The notes beneath the pieces are model-generated. The model was not told where the DNA came from and made no database searches. It worked only from the letters and a program-made list of their open reading frames with translations. Shown here one piece after another: positions 1-9,587 of a stretch of DNA of 64,000 nucleotides (position 1 is its first letter; each line of letters opens with the position of its first letter). Origin of the DNA: Odontesthes bonariensis. Its lineage: Eukaryota; Chordata; Actinopteri; Atheriniformes; Atherinopsidae. Location: contig NC_134507.1 of assembly GCF_027942865.1 (NCBI RefSeq), positions 37,916,797 through 37,980,796 of the forward strand, given 5' to 3'. The translations under genes were made by a program, and so were the position numbers.

Positions 1-404
1 AGCCACTCCTTCCACCGCGTCTGCTTCCTCCAGCAAGCCCCCAGCAGCATCTGCAGCAGCAGCAGCAGCACCACCCACCACCAGCAAGGCCCCTCCATCA
101 CCTCCTCCTCCTGCATCTCCCTCCATCACCAGCAAGGCTCGTCCATCAGCCACACCTACCTCCACCACAAAGCCCCCTTCAGCACCAGCAGCAGCAGCAG
201 CATCCCCCACCTCCACCGCGAAGCCGAAGAAGAAGGCCTCCTCCAAGTCGGCTGCCCCAGCACCCCGTGCAGCTGTGCCTACCTCTTCACCGGTACCCTC
301 CTTCTTTGCGCCCCGTCCATCAGCCACCACTCCCAGCTCAGCAGACCCCAGCTGGGAAGACGACGCTCTGCTTGTGGAGGCTCTGTCCACCTACGAAACA
401 CAAG
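1..404 (+). CDS. Host-type gene, exon encoding a Pro/Ser/Ala-rich linker (5' end outside window)
   Basis: Open reading frame from the window edge to a splice donor (CAAG|GTACAT, donor GT at 405). The translation is low complexity: runs of Ala, Pro, Ser and Thr with short basic patches, then an acidic patch ending near STYETQ. The reading frame joins in phase with the exon at 559 (a single leftover G plus AG makes Glu). No signal peptide or fold can be seen. CAG repeats near positions 46-71 encode an Ala-rich run. The start codon lies to the left of the window. It is probably a disordered N-terminal part of the protein continued in the next exon. Confidence 0.55.
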
Positions 405-558
405 GTACATATTCATTTAACACAAGTTGTATTAGTTTACTGGCTAATAGCACACAGATCGTGCATGTCACATCCAGTGGGCTGCTGTAATGAAAAGCCT
501 CATTCGACAGTGTGGATATACTATAATCAATGTGTTTTGGGTTTTTTTGTATTTACAG

Positions 559-998
559 AGAGCCAGTCACAGGAGGCAGTTGGTGGTGAAGACGCCATCC
601 TGTTTGAAGGATGGCACAAATCCTGGGAGGCTGAGGACAGCGGGCTGCCCGAGCAAGACATTAAGTGGCTGAAGGAGGATGAGGAGAGGGGGCTCTTTCT
701 GAAGCCGCGGCCCTTCTCTGACATGTACGGCAGGAATAGGTGGAGGAAGGTCCTGAAGAGTGAAAAGATGTGGTTCCACCCTCCCGAGATGCCCGGTGTG
801 GTGGATGGCAGCACTGTCCCCGTGGCAGACAGTTTCTTCCGACACCGCGTCTTCTTCTGGAGGCCAGTTGGTGTGTGGCGCTACAGCGTCCGCTGCACCG
901 AGCCCGGCTGTCCTGCCAAGGACAACCCGAAGGCTTTCCTGTACCGCTGTGGCTACGGCAACACGGTGAGGCCCATCTGTGACATCAACGGCTGGTAA
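559..998 (+). CDS. Host-type gene, exon with a conserved Trp/Cys-rich domain (DUF6729-like?)
   Basis: The acceptor (ATTTACAG) precedes an open frame of about 146 codons. The peptide has an acidic N-part (EAVGGEDAILFEGW), then a basic and aromatic core (FRHRVFFWRPVGVWRYS), then C-x4-C and YRCGYGNTVR. From memory this pattern resembles the DUF6729 domain of unknown function found in multi-domain fish proteins; I could not check it. The frame reaches TAA at 996-998, but the bases there (GGCTG|GTAAAT) also make a splice donor, and relatives I remember continue past this point. The gene may therefore be partial here. No downstream exon is recognisable in 1.0-2.2 kb. Confidence 0.5.
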
Positions 999-1236
999 AT
1001 GACTGATACTGAGGCCCAGTGACTGATCTTGACTTGTCTGAACTTTTTTTTTCTCTTATCTTTGATGTCCCTATGTTGTTGTTTGTGTATATAGTTTCCT
1101 GATTGCACTCCTACATGCACATGTATATAGTTCTCATTTGTATTGTTCACTTACACTTGATTTCTTGTTTGTTCCCATATCTGCTGTTGCACATGGCTCT
1201 GTCTCCTGTCTGCCCACTGCTCCTGGTCAATCAGTC

Positions 1237-1326
1237 TGTCTCTGTCTCACACACACACACTCTCCCTCCACCTCCACCTCCACCTCACCCCCCCCCCCCC
1301 TCTCTCTCTCTCTCCCCCTCACACAC
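1237..1326. repeat. Low-complexity tract (CA, CCT and CT runs)
   Basis: Simple sequence made of (CA)n, then CCTCCA repeats, a poly-C run and (CT)n. It lies in the apparently non-coding stretch 999-1604, where I see no other gene; AATAAA at about 1404 could be a polyadenylation signal for the upstream gene. Confidence 0.85.
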
Positions 1327-1603
1327 TTAATTTCAAATGTCTTGTCATGAAAAATGTGCACTATACATGTCTTAACTTTGTTTACTAAATGAGAATGCAC
1401 TTGAATAAATGCACTTCAGCCCTTAAAGTGCCTTGAATCGCAGTAGCAGTGTGTTGTGTCATTTCCAAGTCAACACTTTCAATGTTCTCCTTCAATCTAT
1501 TCATTATAATGTAACCTACCAGTAATTATAATCATTCATGATATACCATCATCTGTAATAATAAACACATGAACAGCATACAACTGTGAAGAAATAAAAA
1601 AAG

Positions 1604-1703
1604 TTTATTGACTTAATAGACAATGTTGCAGAGGTAACAGTGTGTCATTTCCCCCATAATCAATGTCTCCATCACCATGTAGGCCTCAAACCAGCGGGTC
1701 GAC
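1604..1703 (-). CDS. Small terminal exon of an unidentified minus-strand gene
   Basis: Read on the minus strand, a pyrimidine-rich acceptor ending in CATAG is followed by an open frame encoding STRWFEAYMVMETLIMGEMT and then HCYLCNIVY, a TAA stop (1613-1615) and an AATAAA signal (1604-1609) just after it. Acceptor, frame, stop and polyadenylation signal line up as expected for a last coding exon. The preceding exon is not visible; 1704-2176 holds no supported feature. The protein is not recognised. Confidence 0.4.
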
Positions 1704-2218
1704 CTATGGAAAGACAAAAATAAGAGCTTTAGAGGTTTTGTTTACATTCACATCCAAATGTTTCTGAAAATAGCCACACCAATTAGTCTCATGTCTTTTT
1801 TTAACCACCTTTTTCTTTTTTTCATACAATACCAAGTACCAGCTGGTGGGTGAAAATTAATAAATCACTCAAATGAAGTGATCAATAGACAGCAATGCAA
1901 ACATTAAAACACGATTCAATGTCCAACACTCCCAATTAGACAAAACACTTGTATAAAACGATCATTTAAGTCGTATTTTGTACATTTCCCTAGATTCACC
2001 CTGCCACAACACTTCACCACATGGCCTGGCAGCTTTTGACAGCTAATTGACCAATAGTACAGCATGCCCATGATTTCCCATCCCTCCCTCTCCATGGATT
2101 TGATTGACAAATCTTTTACCCAATAATATGCCTTATTTGTCCTAAAGTCTAAATCCAATTTTGCACTTTGTACGAGCTGAGGGCCTTGCCAAGGGATATT
2201 CACATTATACAGTCAAAT

Positions 2219-2382
2219 CAGGGGAGAGCGCGAACGCAGTCCCCCACTACCAGAAATTATGCAGTGGAGATTCCCACATTTGGGGAATTCGCAAGGGTCA
2301 GTACAGCCGGTGTGCAATGGCTGAGCCTCGTCCTGGGTGAACCACCTTCTTGATCATGGTATCTCCCCTGCCAGGTAAGTAT
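2219..2382 (-). ncRNA. U1 snRNA, isolated copy in opposite orientation to the array
   Basis: 164-nt U1: 5' end ATACTTACCTGG (pairs with 5' splice sites), Sm-type site AATTTCTGG, and 3' hairpin ending CTCTCCCCTG. It differs from the array consensus by only one or two substitutions. The CACCG proximal element is present at -60 to -56 (2438-2442). U1-unit homology continues upstream only to about 2545 (about -163), where it breaks into a minisatellite. It could still be transcribed; the distal enhancer region appears to be missing. Confidence 0.9.
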
Positions 2383-2598
2383 GAGTTGGAACTGTCAGAG
2401 GCTGACACCTCTTTTCCAGGTGCCTCACTCGGCCGGACGGTGCAGCAAATTCAACTGTCTGCTGTTCCATGCCAGCAGCTAACCTGAATCTGAAAAGCTT
2501 GCAGATTAAAACAGTCCGGCTTTTCTTCATCTTTCTGATCTTCTAGATGATAAAATAAAGCATTTCAGGTGGTTTAGTTCATAAAATTAAGCATTTAA

Positions 2599-3015
2599 AG
2601 CTGCAGTCGGCAAGTTTTCAAAATTCCGAGTCTAAAGTCGGAAAATTCGAACTGATACAACTTTCAGGTCCCTCCCCCAACCTCTAACAAGCTCCGAATT
2701 GCCCCCCAAACCCTTCCCCCTCTGTGGACGAGGTTGTGCACGTGAGTTCACACCAGTTTGAGCGCACACAAGCTGGGGCAGACTCACGCTCAGCAGCGTG
2801 TGCACAAGCTGTGATTGACAGGTAGGATTCCTCCACCCTAACTTGATTGGTTAAAAAACAGCCGGGAGCGCTCGGTTTTTGTAAGCATGATTACAGGCTT
2901 CAGAGGGAGCTACAGATTTCGTTATTTTTCCTAAACAGACTATTTAATATTCTACTTCCAGAATCCCATGACAGTTCAAGCTAATATGACTAAAAAAAAG
3001 TTGCCGACTGCCGCT
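2599..3015. mobile_element. Non-autonomous DNA transposon (MITE) with TTAA target duplication
   Basis: Terminal inverted repeats: AGCTGCAGTCGGCAAGTTTT at the left, and the reverse complement of the right end reads AGCGGCAGTCGGCAACTTTT. Both ends are flanked by TTAA (2595-2598 and 3016-3019). The interior has no open frame. TTAA targeting suggests the Kolobok or piggyBac type; which one cannot be decided from the ends. Confidence 0.75.
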
Positions 3016-3195
3016 TTAAGGTGGTTTAGTTGATAAAATGAAGTACTTGAGATGGTTAAATCCATGAAAATGAAACATTTGATGTGGTTTTGTTGATAAA
3101 ATAAAGCATTTCAGGTGGTTTAGTTGATCAAATTAGGCATTTCAGGTGGTTTAGTTGATCAAATTAGGCATTTCAGGTGGTTTAGTTGATAAAAT

Positions 3196-3233
3196 GAAGT
3201 ACTTGAGGTGGATTAAACCACCTCAAGTACTTC
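3196..3233. repeat. 38-bp hairpin at the minisatellite-U5 junction (copy 1)
   Basis: Perfect 16-bp inverted repeat GAAGTACTTGAGGTGG / CCACCTCAAGTACTTC around a 6-nt loop. The last bases run directly into the 3' end of a U5 gene. Confidence 0.9.
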
Positions 3234-3353
3234 ACCCGCAAAGGTAAAGCCTTCCAAAAATAGAAACAACTCATTAATGTTGCTCTCCACGGAAGTCTTT
3301 AGTAAAAGGCAAAAGACTTGTACGTTATGAAGATAAACCAGAGTACGAGTAGT
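3230..3353 (-). pseudogene. U5 snRNA copy, probably dead
   Basis: Matches the array U5 over its length, including loop 1 (GCCTTTTACT) and the Sm site. It carries several substitutions (for example at the 5' end and in the loop-1 stem), and the upstream CACCG element is replaced by a CATCA-type sequence. The upstream region is cut at about 3428 by a fragment of U1-unit sequence. It shares the TTGCTCTCC variant with the next U5 (4110-4232), so the two arose by a local duplication. Confidence 0.8.
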
Positions 3354-4075
3354 TGACACTGCGGGAGCAGTGCATCAGGCTAGTTGGCATAGCCACCTTC
3401 CCCATGATGAGCTTTGCTTGGTTGAGACAATCCGGCTTTTCTTCATCTTTCTGATCTTCTAGAAAATTCCTAAAGAAATTTGATGGGTGCCAATCTACTG
3501 CCCGCCCAATAAATTTTTTTTTTAGTTTAGTTAAAGTCGAGAGTCTCTTGTCACATAAACTTTGAATGAGGTCTCTGTGATGTCGGATGGCTGAGTTATG
3601 GCAACTCCAAAATAGGGCAGTTTCTGGCATTTAGGCAAAAGTGCCTTCTTTTTCACTCCTATAACCATGGGTATTAATCGTGATAGAAATATCTTGAACA
3701 ACCCCTATAAAGTTGAGAGTCTCCTGTCACATATAAACATTGAATGAGGTCTCTGTGATGTCGTATGACTGAGTTATGAGGCCTCCAAAACAGAGCTTTT
3801 TTTTTTTTGAGCATTTTTGGCTCGTTAAGTATTTGACGTGGTTTAGATCATGAAAATGAAACATTTGAGGTGGTTTAGATCATGAAAATGAAACATTTCA
3901 GGTGGTTTAGTTGATAAAATGAAGCATTTCAGGTGGTTTAGTTCAGAAAGTTTAGCATTTCAGGTGGTTTAGTTGATAAAATTAAGCATTTCAGGTGGTT
4001 TAGTTGATAAAATTAAGCATTTCAGGTGGTTTAGTTGATATAATTAGGCATTTCAGGTGGTTTAGTTCATAAAAT

Positions 4076-4113
4076 GAAGTACTTGAGGTGGATTAAACCA
4101 CCTCAAGTACTTC
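4076..4113. repeat. 38-bp hairpin at the minisatellite-U5 junction (copy 2)
   Basis: Identical in sequence to the hairpin at 3196-3233 and fused to the same U5 base, 880 bp further on. Confidence 0.9.
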
Positions 4114-4232
4114 ACCCGCAAAGGTAAAGCCTTCCAAAAATAGAAACAACTCATTAATGTTGCTCTCCACGGAAGTCTTTAGTAAAAGGCGAAAGACTTG
4201 TACGTTATGAAGAGAAACCAGAGTACGAGAAT
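4110..4232 (-). ncRNA. U5 snRNA (array-edge copy)
   Basis: U5 with conserved loop 1 (GCCTTTTACTAAAG), Sm site ATTTTTGG and 3' hairpin; one base near the 5' end differs from the array copies. The CACCG element upstream is intact. The 3' flank is the minisatellite hairpin instead of normal array spacer, so 3'-end processing may be affected. Confidence 0.85.
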
Positions 4233-4530
4233 TTGACACTGCGGGAGCAGTGCATCAGGCTAGTTGGCATAGCCACCTTCCCCACGGTGAGCTTTGCTTG
4301 GTTGAGACGCTGGCTCCTCGGCCGACCAGGTAGGAACAATCGGGCCCTATTCAATGGCTGCTTTGTCTTTTACTCTGTGCAAAAGACTAGGGGTCTTGAG
4401 GCTTTGTTCTGACCGCTCATTGGGTGTAGAGGTTTTTTTCAAGCAATTCTCCCAGTCGGCCCAATCCCAGAGCCATCTCAAAGTGGAGTTCACTTTCACT
4501 CTCTTTTCGCAGACTAAAAGCCAGAGTTTT

Positions 4531-4608
4531 ATCTCAGAAGCTAAGCAGAGTCGGGCCTGGTTAGTACTTGGATGGGGAGACCGCCTGGGAATACCAGGTG
4601 CTGTAAGC
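4531..4608 (+). pseudogene. 5'-truncated 5S rRNA (array-edge copy)
   Basis: Same 78-nt 5S fragment as in the main array, described in full at 39594-39671. Confidence 0.85.
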
Positions 4609-4831
4609 CTTTTGGCTTCTCCAGGCGCATGCAGTTTGACTGCGTCAAATGCAAAGGCAGTCCCTGTTTGACGTTTTGGAACTGCTCCTTTGTCAGGACA
4701 AAGTTAAATGTCTGAGGATCAAAGGCAACAATGACCTGGGACATCTTAGCAGATCCAGGATCAGCAAGATGGATCACAGGGTGATCAACAGATGTTTCAA
4801 CAAAAGACATGCAGAGAGAAGAGAGAAAAAT

Positions 4832-4949
4832 GCTTACAGCACCTGGTATTCCCAAGCGGTCTCCCATCCAAGCACTAACCAGGCCCGACCCTGCTTGGCT
4901 TCCAAGTTCGGACAAGATCAGGCGTGTTCAGGGCGGTGTGGCCGTAAGC
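4832..4949 (-). rRNA. 5S rRNA, diverged edge copy
   Basis: Full-length 5S of 118 nt with a T5 terminator. It carries more substitutions than the array copies (for example CAAGATCAGGCG for CGAGATCGGGCG), so it has probably escaped homogenisation and may be a pseudogene. Confidence 0.8.
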
Positions 4950-5317
4950 CACAGTCCCCGTGACAAATATGTGTTACATAGGTGCTGGAACCATACGTTG
5001 CCCCTATTTTACCAGAGAGTTGGCTTGAGAGGCTGATGTTGAGCCTGCACGTCGACTTCCCTGATGTGATTGTTCTCTGCAGCTGAAAATGGGACTCTCA
5101 GATAACTTAGTGTGTGTCTGTCAAGCTCCTCTGTTCTCTGTGTGTAGTTTGGTGTTCATGGTCATACAGAGAAACCAGGGAAGCTCAATCCCACGACGTG
5201 CTCATAAACTGCGTCTTTTCTAAAGATTATAGTTCCATTTTAGAAGTCAGAATACAATGGCTCCCTGAAACTACCACCATGTACCGCTGGTTTTGTTATT
5301 TCACAAGAGTTGGGAAG

Positions 5318-5467
5318 AGTGCACCGTTCCCGGCGGCACTGCAGTACCGGGTCGATGCGTGGAGTGAACGGAGCAAGCCCCTTTTTCAACCCCTGTGCCT
5401 AAAAATCCATTTAATATGTAGTCCTCATATAGAGGACGTATCAGATATTAAACTGATAAGAACAGAT
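5318..5467 (-). pseudogene. U2 snRNA, 3' part (nt 38-187), cut by LINE copy 1a
   Basis: U2 nucleotides 38 to the 3' end, with the array downstream flank. The 5' 37 nt are replaced by the poly(A) end of a LINE at 5468. The matching 5' part does not follow on this strand; instead the sequence inverts (see 6824-7119). Confidence 0.9.
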
Positions 5468-6823
5468 TTTTTTTTTCTTTTGAAAAAATTTATTGACACT
5501 AATACATCACATTTTCATAAAAACTTCATATTTAAGACATATGTTTTACCTATGAATAAAAACATCAATAAATAAGTGTAATCTGTATAACCACATTTAA
5601 AACAACAACAATAAAACAAGTTTTCCATGGGATATTACAGATAAAGTCTATGTCGTCTAAGGTAAAAGTTACATGTGAAGTAGTTCTCATGCGAGTAGCA
5701 GTTTGTATTGAGTTTCTTTAAAAAGGAGTGCATTAGTTAAAATGCTCTCTTCCAAGTCCATTTTTTGTGCAGGAGCGCAGTGAGTCCCTACCCAGGGAAA
5801 CTCATTTCGCTCCCCCAAACAGTAGGTCTCTCGGGATCCTGTCGTGGTGCTCAGAGGAGATCCCCACCCTGTTGCTCCTTCCCACCTGCCTCACCCGGAG
5901 AGCCAGGCCGTCGCTGCTTTGACCTTTTTGTGTGTAGCTCCGGCTCCTTCATCCGAATGGGCACAGAGGCGATTCTTCTTTGTGGATGTGTCCTAGGCCC
6001 GCCGCCTGCAGCTCCGGCCGCTTGAGCCGCCGCTGCGGCCATCCGGATCACAGCCACGGGGGGGATCTGCGTGCGCTTCCTCACCAGCAAGTTCCTGGAG
6101 GTCCACATGGCGTCTTTCATAGCGGCTAGGGTGAGCCACTGCTTGGCAAAGTCATTCTTTTTCATTTTTGTTTGGCTCACCCCATAGAGCACGAGTTGTG
6201 CTGTGAGGACCTCCCTTGCTGGCAAGTACGGGAATTGCAAGGAGCCGGCTGTTGCCCACTGGTCTGCAGCAGCGCTGCACTCCCAGAGCAGGTGCCTCAC
6301 CGACTCGGGCGCGCCACAACCAGGTCGCGGGCAGGTTGAGATCGCTGACATGCCCCGGGAGTGCATAACGGACCTGACTGGGAGGATCTCATGAGCCACC
6401 ATCCACGACAGGTCCCGGAGTCTGTTTGGGAGAGCGGAATGGTTGACGTTGCACCAAACTGTTGAGGGCTCGCCGAACGCGAGCCCACGCACTGGACTCA
6501 CTGGTTCCCGCTCCTGCACAACAGAAATCAAAGAGCGGTGGTTTGTTAAAACATGCAACTCCTCTGCCTCCAAGTTAAAATGCTTTAAGAACGTCTGGAT
6601 AAAAGCATAGGATGGTGGCAGGCTAAAAGACACAGGCACTTTTAGGTCGGTGGGTAAAATCTTCAGTCTTCTGAGGTAAGAACCCATCCAGAATCGTGTC
6701 ATTGCTTTAGTTTTAGGGTTTCCGGATGGGTCTGTGGCCTGTAGGATGTGCAGTGTAGTGTATCTGCTTCCTAAAAACAAATAAAAATCAGGCACTCCTT
6801 TTCCTCCCTTCTCTTTTTGTTTC
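5468..6823 (-). mobile_element. U2-targeted LINE, copy 1a, 3' fragment
   Basis: 3' UTR with a terminal A-tract (read as T here) joined to U2 nt 38, then the C-terminal part of ORF2 (about 5851-6819, minus strand) including the CCHC-type finger. It is nearly identical to the full-length copy at 33221-38845 up to a KQKEKGG-coding stretch, where it stops and the sequence turns round. The 5' four-fifths of the element is absent. Confidence 0.9.
5851..6819 (-). pseudogene. LINE ORF2 C-terminal fragment (copy 1a)
   Basis: Encodes the last roughly 320 residues of ORF2 from the segment beginning [10 protein letters not shown], including C-x4-C-x7-H-x4-C. It lacks endonuclease and RT. An apparent longer ORF to 7053 runs through inverted U2 sequence and is an artefact of the rearrangement. 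Confidence 0.85.
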
Positions 6824-6864
6824 AATGTATTAGTGTCAATAAATTTTTTCAAAAGAAAAAAAAA
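6824..6864 (+). mobile_element. Terminal 41 bp of the U2 LINE in inverted orientation
   Basis: The last 41 bp of the LINE 3' UTR plus A-tract on the plus strand, joined directly to U2 nt 38 of the next feature. Together with copy 1a it forms an inverted duplication. Confidence 0.85.
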
Positions 6865-7014
6865 ATCTGTTCTTATCACTTTAATATCTGATACGTCCTC
6901 TATATGAGGACTACATATTAAATGGATTTTTAGGCACAGGGGTTGAAAAAGGGGCTTGCTCCGTTCACTCCACGCATCGACCCGGTACTGCAGTGCCGCC
7001 GGGAACGGTGCACT
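6865..7014 (+). pseudogene. U2 snRNA 3' part (nt 38-187), inverted copy
   Basis: Plus-strand copy of the same U2 segment seen at 5318-5467, followed by 80 bp of normal U2 downstream flank to about 7093, where it meets a U2 5' end. Confidence 0.9.
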
Positions 7015-7093
7015 CTTCCCAACTCTTGTGAAATAACAAAACCAGCGGTACATGGTGGTAGTTTCAGGGAGCCATTGTATTCTGACTTCTAAA

Positions 7094-7119
7094 ATCGCTT
7101 CTCGGCTTTTTGGCTAAGA
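7094..7119 (+). pseudogene. U2 snRNA 5' end (nt 1-26) fused to LINE copy 1b
   Basis: First 26 nt of U2 with one substitution, then LINE 5' sequence at 7120. No U2 promoter lies upstream; a U2 3' flank is joined with a 2-bp overlap (AT). Confidence 0.85.
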
Positions 7120-8406
7120 CTGCGATCGCCACCTTTGGGTGGATGATTTTATGCATTTCAGCATTAAATTCTCGCGCTTTGGAGGTTAATTTTGTGTTTG
7201 GTCAAATTATTCCAACTCTTTGTATTTGGTGTTCTTTATCAAAAAATGTTCCTGTATTACCCCCTTTTTTCAAGTTTTTACTTTTTTGAACTCGTCCAAG
7301 GAGTTTCAGCTGAAACAAGGTCGGTGTCCCGTTTTTTTAGGAGAGGAAGGTAAGTATCCCTTTTAGTACTTTTTTATCCACTTTTTACTCTTTTATTGGG
7401 TTTTTAGTGTGATATTTATTATTGTTCTTTTAAGCTTTTTGTTTAAAACTGTTTGTGGTGCCTCCATCATGTCGGCTAACTATGCTGGCATGAGGAGGCA
7501 CCACAGCGCTAGATTTTTATTTAAAGAAAAAGAAGGAAAGCTTATAGAGATGTCCAGATTGGACTTCTCCCGGAAGCTAATCCAAAAAACATTGAACTTC
7601 AAGCCAGACGATTTGAATTGCATCATGTAATTGCCTTTTAACAAGGAATTTGGTTTTCGCACTGCAGCTTTGCTGCAGGAGTTTTGGACGAGATTTGTAA
7701 ATGTGCAAGCCAGTTTTCTGCGTTTACTGACAATACTCTGAAGACAGTAATTGTCAGAATGTTCAATGAAATGGTGAACGCAGAAGATATCTGTATATGG
7801 TTGGGAAGATTCTGCACTGTTAAAGGCCAGGCAATGAAGGTGAGGGATGTGATGGCATCTGGAACTGCGCCTGGAGGGTCCCCATCCAACAATGGCAAGA
7901 CCCCCAGGGCTTCCAGGGCCTGAAACATCTCCCATCAATGATTGTCTTGGGAGAAAACAGAGGCTACATCCACTACCAGGGACAGCCCAAACTCTGCCGC
8001 AAATATGGGGAGCACAGGCACCTGGTGTACTAATGGCAGAAAGTGCAATCTCTGTGGAGAATTAAACCACCTCTTCAGAGATTGCCCAAAATCCTTTGCC
8101 AACAAATTGAAATCCAAAAAAACGCGGGAAGGAAATGGAGGGCAGACGAGGCAGTTAACGAGCTACTTGAAACAGCTGGGCTGGAAAATTCAAACTTCCC
8201 GCCAAAACCTCTGAATGGTGGATAGCAGTCAGGTGAGGCCGAGGAGGGGGAGGGGCCTGCTACACCCCCCACAATGGAGAGTTATGGAGGAGCTAGTTCA
8301 GAATGTGAAGAAGTCCAATCACAGGATGATAGCGAGGATGCCTCCCTCCCAGATGCCCAGCAAACAAAGAGGCTTGCATCAGAATTGTCCACTGATTCTC
8401 CTATAG

Positions 8407-9275
8407 CATATAGTGTCAAACTCAAGGCCCGCGGGCCAAATGTGGCCTGCGAGAGCTTAAAAGGTCTGATTGTCTAAAAATAAAATCAAAATAAAGTCAA
8501 ATACGTGCAGTGACCAAAAGCTACATTTCCCACAATGCATGCTGATTATGTTACGCGCAAACTGGACTGCAATGTTTCTAAATCGATGTGATTTTCCCAA
8601 CAAGCTGAATTGAGAAATACAAATAATGTTCCCAAAATGTCCAGGAAGAGAAATATTGATGCAGATGCCCTTCCATCTGCATCAATTTTTCTGTTTCAAG
8701 AAAGATTGGAAGGCAAATACATGTTTTTGCTTCAAGGAGAAGAAACGGTATGTCTTTTGTGTTGTGAGGCGGTGCCTGTTGTCAAAGAGTACGATCTACG
8801 TCCGCATTCTGAGACCAAACACGGAGCTCAGAGCCAACATCAGGCATCAAGAAAAACAACAAACTGCCAAAGAATTAAAAGGCAAACTGCAATCGCAGCA
8901 GAATGTGTTCGCTAAAACTGGAAACAATGCGGCAGTAAAAGCTAGCTTTGTTTGATATTTCAAGTTTGGAACAAAGCAAATGTCATAACTTTTCTTTATT
9001 CACTTGGATAGTTTGATCATTGATGGATGGAGTTGATGTGGGTTTCATCACCTGACAAATTAAAAGGATTTATGATATAATAACAGAACAACAAGCAAAC
9101 ATGTATTTTTTTTACATCTATGCAAATATATATGTAATATTTGTAACTTGAATAAGTAATAAATTCAGAGTTATTTAACATTTAGGAGTAGTTACATTTA
9201 TAAGTTACATCTGGCCCTTTGAGGGCAACAATTATGCTGATGTGGCCCTCGGTGAAAATGAATTCGACACCCCTG
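8407..9275 (+). mobile_element. hAT (Charlie-like) DNA transposon remnant
   Basis: Flanked by an 8-bp target duplication TCCTATAG (8399-8406 and 9276-9283). The right end, read inward, is CAGGGGTGTCGAATTCATTT; the left end has decayed. Without this insert the flanking LINE ORF1 sequence is continuous and matches copy 2. It includes a BED-finger fragment (8610-8915). Confidence 0.85.
8610..8915 (+). pseudogene. BED-finger N-terminal fragment of a hAT transposase
   Basis: About 100 codons. They include VCLLCCEAVPVVKEYDLRPH and a following H, the C-x2-C...H-x4-H pattern of BED fingers in Charlie-type hAT transposases and their ZBED/SCAND3-type host relatives. The catalytic RNase-H-like domain is missing, so the element cannot move itself. 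Confidence 0.7.
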
Positions 9276-9587
9276 TCCTATAGTCTCAGAGAAGAGGGGA
9301 AGAGCTGGGACTACCTCAGACAGTTCATCTGTGGAGGAGCCCAGAGTCTTCCCCTCCAATTCACCAAATGAGGTCTCTTTTTTAAATGTAGTTCTGCAAT
9401 CAACCCCTAGAGACTCAAAGTTTAACAAAACCTTGCAACAGAGGCCAACCCCCAGAGTCCGACCGGGGAATAGAGCTCAACACCCTCGCCTCTCACCTGT
9501 AGAAGTGAAGGAAGAGCTCCATTCACAAGAAATTACATAACTGCTTTTAAGACATTTTAAGATTTCAAGATTTTAACCTCTTAAATA

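Larger units (their letters stand above)
2546..4109. repeat. Minisatellite of about 30 bp, interrupted by a MITE and snRNA-unit debris
   Basis: Repeated core GCATTTCAGGTGGTTTAGTT followed by GATAAAATTAA, at about 2546-2598, 3017-3229 and 3823-4109. The interruptions are a TTAA-flanked MITE (2599-3015), a U5 copy with U1-unit debris (3230-3460), and 3461-3822, which holds two diverged copies of an 85-bp stretch (about 3535-3615 and 3710-3800) and nothing coding. Confidence 0.8.
7469..9540 (+). pseudogene. LINE ORF1, decayed, interrupted by a hAT element
   Basis: Starts [13 protein letters not shown] like the intact ORF1 at 37180-38493 and ends with the same SQEIT-stop. Frameshifts and internal loss remove part of the zinc-knuckle region (only the last CCHC remains readable near 8047), and 869 bp of hAT sequence is inserted at 8407. 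Confidence 0.85.

Noticed and set aside
1916-2203. Minus-strand 95-codon ORF
   Set aside because: No motif, no splice or polyadenylation support; its start lies in U1 downstream flank.
5851-7053. A 400-codon ORF that seems to fuse U2 sequence to LINE ORF2
   Set aside because: It crosses the inversion point at 6823; the first part is translated U2 antisense sequence, not protein-coding.
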